Assembly: GCA_022702705.1 (NCBI GenBank)
Contig: CM040432.1
Span: 51,424,540 to 51,488,539 of the forward strand
Direction of reading: 5' to 3'
Length of the DNA: 64,000 nucleotides
Origin: Papilionanthe hookeriana x Papilionanthe teres
Taxonomy: Eukaryota > Streptophyta > Magnoliopsida > Asparagales > Orchidaceae
Below are positions 59,751-64,000 of the stretch, in pieces. Under the pieces are notes generated by a model, which searched no databases, was not told the origin of the DNA, and saw only the letters and a program-made list of their open reading frames with translations. Each line of letters opens with the position of its first letter. Position 1 is the stretch's first letter. A program made the translations under genes and the position numbers.

Positions 59751-61700
59751 AGCTTCGATGATCTCCCAACTATCCTATGGTTTGGCTTAAATTCGAGAGA
59801 ATTATTAAAGATTATAATCTTGCTAATTTTAATTAATTAGGACTTATACTTGTATGATATAACCATACAACTAGTCTGGAGGTTGTGAGGGTTTAGGCCA
59901 TAACAAACGACAACCTCGGAGTCCTAAACAGGGTTAAGGCTTAAATTAGATGATATGATTATGCAAATGCCTAAAGGATGAAGTGAAGATGTATGTTGCA
60001 CTAGGCAAACTACCTTAGAATCCTATGGCTTGGTTGTTTATTTCTAAGGATAGTTAAGCTGATGAAGATTTTTTTTGCTGTTGAAGATGGCTGTGCTACC
60101 CACCACGCTTGCTCCAAGCTCCTCGTTGTAGCATGTTTAGTTTAAAGTGGTGACAAATGAGGGGATGAGAGAAGTATCATGTTATAAAAAGTTGAAAATT
60201 GAGGTGTCTTAGTGTCTTATTTAAAACAAATGCTTAAGTTGATTATGGCGACACCGGTTCGGATCCCATGGTTCCCTCATTCCGGTATCACTAATTTCAT
60301 CAGATTCGCTTAGTCTAGATGAATTTACTAAATCTAACTTAATGGATTCCATACTTTCATCCAGACCATAGGAAATCTCGTTAGCAACATGTAGGTTACC
60401 TCATTCGAGGGATTCTCAGTCATTGGACATCTTAATTTAGTTGAAGTTGCAAGTTTTATTTGGTTGGTGATTACATTTTGAGTTGTTTAAACATGCTGAG
60501 TTCAATCATTTTCACAGGTTTATAAATTACAGGATAAAAAATCAATTAATAAATTGCAGAATGTAAATTTTAGTAAACTTAAATGTGTTCCTGAAGGGTC
60601 TTCCTGTCATTTCCAACTGCACTTAAAATGCATGTTAGGGCATTTAAATGTTTGAAAGAAACACCTAAGTAGAGCTAAGGGAAAACTCTGGTTGTCTACC
60701 AAATCCTAATCCTATTGCTATGTTAGCTAGGTTGAAGTTCTGGTTGCCTACCAAATCCTAATCCTATCACTAATGAATCCCTAAGATGTGTTGGGGATGA
60801 TTTTCTTCATCAAAGAACAATGAAGTTCAATTGCTCTTCTAAAATATCCCACTGGATTGAGAAAGTGCTTAGGACGGGTCTTGAACATCTTTTCAACGCT
60901 TCCGGGATCATTTTGAGTCCAAATGAATTTCATTATGTGGATGAATTAATCATTAGGGGTTTAGTTGAGTTTTAGTTCTTGCTCAGTAAACTTGGATGTT
61001 TGATTATCCTATGAGTAAGGTGATATTTCATTTGACAACTTATTTAAGAGTTATAAAGATGAAAGCCTTTAAGGGCAAATTAGTCCATTAAAGAACTTAA
61101 CCATTCTTAATTGAAGTTGAGTTAGTAATTTAAAATGATTCAATTTAGTTATAAGGTTTTAGTTAATTTTTAAATATTTTAAATTATTTTAAATTGGAAA
61201 AAAGTGTTTAAATTATTTTAGTTCAATTAAATTAATTTTAATGTCTTAAATTGTTTTAATTTAATTATAATATTTCAGAATTTTTTTTAATATTTTAAAT
61301 TTTTTAAATTTAATTTTAAAATATTTCAAATTAATTTTAATATTTTAAATTGTTTTAATTTAATCATAAGATTTCAAAATTATCTTTTTAATTATTAATT
61401 TTAATTATCATTTTATGGTTTCATTAGTAAAAGTTAGATGGTATTTGATTAATTTATTGGTTAGGGATTAAATTTAGAGAATTAGAGTCTTCCTATATCA
61501 AACCCTCTAACCTTAACAACTTATGATTTAATTAACTTCCAAAGCTTAATAATTTAATTAATTGAGATTTCTTCTTTAATATTAAAGGTGATTAATGGGT
61601 TTCTATTGCTTAATTCCCCGTGTTTTAATTATCTAAGAGGAAGATTAAGATCAAAAATTTCCCCTTCCCCTTTGGTTAAGCCTAAATATTAGTTAAGGCT
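59751..61700 (-). mobile_element. Ogre-family LTR E fragment (minus strand)
   Basis: Collinear with ~3708-5985 of the Ogre1 LTR: ATCTCCCAACTATCCTATGG at 59760 versus ATCTCCCGACTATCCTATTG at ~3718, the CCCACCACGC and CTCCTCGTTG stretch near 60100, and AGGGTCTTCCTGTCATTTCC near 60595. The TTTAA block is here degenerate (61130-61420). It is bounded by Athila C on the left and LTR D on the right. Confidence 0.85.
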
Positions 61701-64000
61701 TGTTGACCTCATTTTTGATGAGGTCTCCTCTTCTTCTCTTTAGTACTTAGGATCTAGCCTTAGGCTTTTTCTTTGACTAATCTTAGAGGATTAGAATTGG
61801 GACCCACCACTTAGAAGTTCAAACCACTTCTTAACTCCCCGCAAACTCCACAAACTTGATTGTAGACCCCTAATCACCTAGTAGGGTTGAAATCAAATGT
61901 GGAAGTTTAAAGGATGAGTTCCTATAGGACTCTTCGGCCTTAGGACCGCCACAGGTGGCCCGGTCCGGTGAAGGGGCTGACTTGCACACACACTACACCT
62001 ATACACTACATTTTCACACACACCTCCTAAAACTACACCCATATCCAACTTGACCTCCCGACTCATGAAGGTGATTCACATGGATGGTCCTTAACCCCTA
62101 AGCCCTCGCTGCAGAGGTTAAGGAACAACATAGTGAATGCCTCAAATAAGTCCTCTCATGGCTTATATAGGCTTAACATGGCTTCATGGCTCAACCAAAA
62201 TGATTTCATTCCACTTACATTTACCCAATCTTCAATTTTCCAAATTTTCAATTTTTGACCCCCGGGACCCTACACCCGCCTAGCCTACCCAAAACCCTTG
62301 AAATTACCCAAAATTTTCAAAATTCTCCAAAATCACCCAAATTCCTCAAAACCAATCCCAAACATTCCCACATCACTCAAATTGATCATTCATAGCCAAA
62401 ACTACCAAAAATTCCAAAAATACCTCCCAATACCCTCCAAATACCCAAAATGCCCCTCTTAGCCAAAAAATCCAAAAATTCAGAAAATTCCCAGAAAATT
62501 CCAGAAAAATCCCAAATATTCCCAATTTCATTTTGTTCAACTACACCATGGGCCAATTTTGTCAATTTACCCCACTTTTGTCAAAACCCCCAATTTGACC
62601 CATTTTTAACCCAAAGTGAACCCAATGTCAAACCAAACCTACCTAATTGACCCAAATTCTGGTCCAATTCAATTCTAAAATTCAATTCAACATCCCCAAC
62701 ACCAATCTAGACCAAATCTAAGCCTAATTTGATTGGCATTTGAATCCAATTTCACTTTTGACCTTAAAGCCCAATTTGGACCCATGACCCAAACTTAGCC
62801 CAAACTCACCCAATTCAACTCCAATTAACCCCAAATCTTTTCTAAACCTTCCCTAACATCCCCAAAAACAAAACACTAACATGATTTGCCCAAAATTTGG
62901 ACCCATACCCCACTCAAATTCAACCCAAAGCTAAAAGGCCCAATTTTGACCTAAACCCAAACCTAACCCAAATAAGCCCAAACCCCAAAATCAAAACCCA
63001 ACCAAAGCCAAAACCTCTTTGAAACACTCCCATAAACATTTCCCAACATTTATTTTACATCAATTTCAACCCTAGCCCAACATTGGCCCAAGTTAGCCCA
63101 ATTTGACCTATATTGGCCCATTCACCAAGGAAGCCCAAATTCAACCCAATTCAAACCCAAATCACTCCCAACTTGCTTCAAATCACTCATGACACATCCA
63201 TGAGCTAAACCAAACATTTTTTTTTTGGCCCAATCCTTGACAAAATTCCCATTCATAAATTTATTTTCAAACCAAAAGCCCATTTTCTTAAACCTTCCTA
63301 AAAGCCCAAACTTCATGCTAAAGCCCATATGACAAATTCTTCTCATCATACCCTTAATTAAAATCATCCCTAAGTTCAAATCAATCATCAAATGGTTCCA
63401 AATCAAGCCATATGCCAAATCCCATCAAATCACTCCTAAATTACCAAAATTCATAAAAATCTCTTTCATGAAAGTTGACTTAGCTTTTTCCAAGCCAAAG
63501 GTGAGCCATGAAGTCATGCATGAGCCACATGTGAGCCATGAAATCCTTGGACACTTCACCATACCCAAAATGGCAAGAAGAGGGGACCCTTTAATGATTC
63601 TCTTAAGAGTGATTAACCACTCCCATGTCTCCCCTAACTATCGCTTAAGCTTAATTGTACTTGGATTGTGACTTGACCCCACTAATCAAGCTGATCCAAG
63701 TGACTTTCCCTTCAGCCTAAATTGGCCTTGGAGGGTGAACCTAACCCAAAACCAAGGGTTGACCCATTTAGACCCAAAACTAGCCCTTTCCCATTCCACT
63801 TTGATTCAAACCCTTTACACATGTCCATGGCTAATTGATCGCACAAACCTCCAGCCCTGACCCACCTGGACCTGAGAGTGACTCATGCCTGCCGGCCAGC
63901 CGCCTGGGTCGCCGGAAAACACCATGGCCGAGACCTTGGGAGGAGCCAAACTTGGAATTCTCACATGCTGAGCTGCCCCATGCCCAATGGCCACCATGGC
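61701..64000 (+). mobile_element. Ogre-family LTR D, 5' part, continues beyond the window
   Basis: Starts TGTTGACCTCATTTTTGATG at 61701 and matches 12932-~15235 closely to the window end, including the G-poor U3 tract. The base context before it (AGTTAAGGCT) belongs to LTR E and has no polypurine tract, so it is more likely a 5' LTR or solo LTR inserted in LTR E. The candidate target duplication on this side is AGGCT (61696-61700). Confidence 0.88.

Overview
This window is a nested block of plant transposable elements with no intact host gene. It comes from a flowering plant with a large, repeat-rich genome. The evidence is Ty3/gypsy elements of the Tat/Ogre and Athila lineages, a Copia element primed by initiator tRNA-Met, an RTE-type LINE with the typical plant 3' end, and a plant L1 LINE with a DUF4283-like ORF1. 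Nearly every coding region carries stops, frameshifts or deletions. The clear exception is an AlkB-type dioxygenase ORF at 10283-10789.

Layout. 1-10239 is the 5' part of a minus-strand Tat/Ogre-like element ('Ogre1'): gag remnants, leader, a tRNA-Arg-type primer-binding site at 3072-3089 and a giant 5' LTR (3095-10239). 10240-20174 is the 3' part of a second, plus-strand member ('Ogre2'). It holds the 3' portion of an AlkB/ALKBH9-10-like ORF, a 3' UTR with about 21 copies of a ~46-bp minisatellite, and a 7.2-kb 3' LTR (12932-20174). The two LTRs face each other, giving a >7-kb inverted repeat around a 2.7-kb centre. 20175-33707 is an Athila-lineage element ('A1'): broken pol, a small accessory ORF, an env-position ORF, an LTR, then a second diverged accessory + env unit and a truncated LTR. 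33800-42168 is a second Athila derivative ('A2') with both LTRs, a tRNA-Asp-type primer site and gag, but no pol. Ogre-family LTR scraps lie on both sides of A2 ('LTR F'). 43349-45094 is a miniature Copia element with a perfect 5-bp target duplication. 47557-~50575 is a minus-strand RTE LINE. ~52674-56205 is a 3'-truncated L1. 56205-59750 is the 3' end of a third Athila ('C'). 59751-61700 is an Ogre-family LTR fragment ('LTR E', minus strand). 61701-64000 is the start of another Ogre-family LTR ('LTR D', plus strand) that runs out of the window.

History read from the junctions. An old Ogre-like LTR (F) received A1, and separately A2. Ogre2 inserted into the A1 protease region. Ogre1 then inserted into the AlkB ORF of Ogre2, in the opposite orientation. 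On the right, LTR E received Athila C on one side and LTR D on the other. The missing halves (Ogre1 pol and 3' LTR, the N-terminal half of the AlkB ORF, Ogre2 gag-pol, A1 5' LTR and gag) are predicted to lie, in that order, to the left of the window.

The most interesting feature is the AlkB-like demethylase ORF inside an LTR retrotransposon whose LTRs are about 7.2 kb. All metal- and 2-oxoglutarate-binding residues expected for the family are visible. It suggests that this retrotransposon family carries its own nucleic-acid demethylase, perhaps acting on RNA methylation. That is an inference and needs other family members to confirm it.
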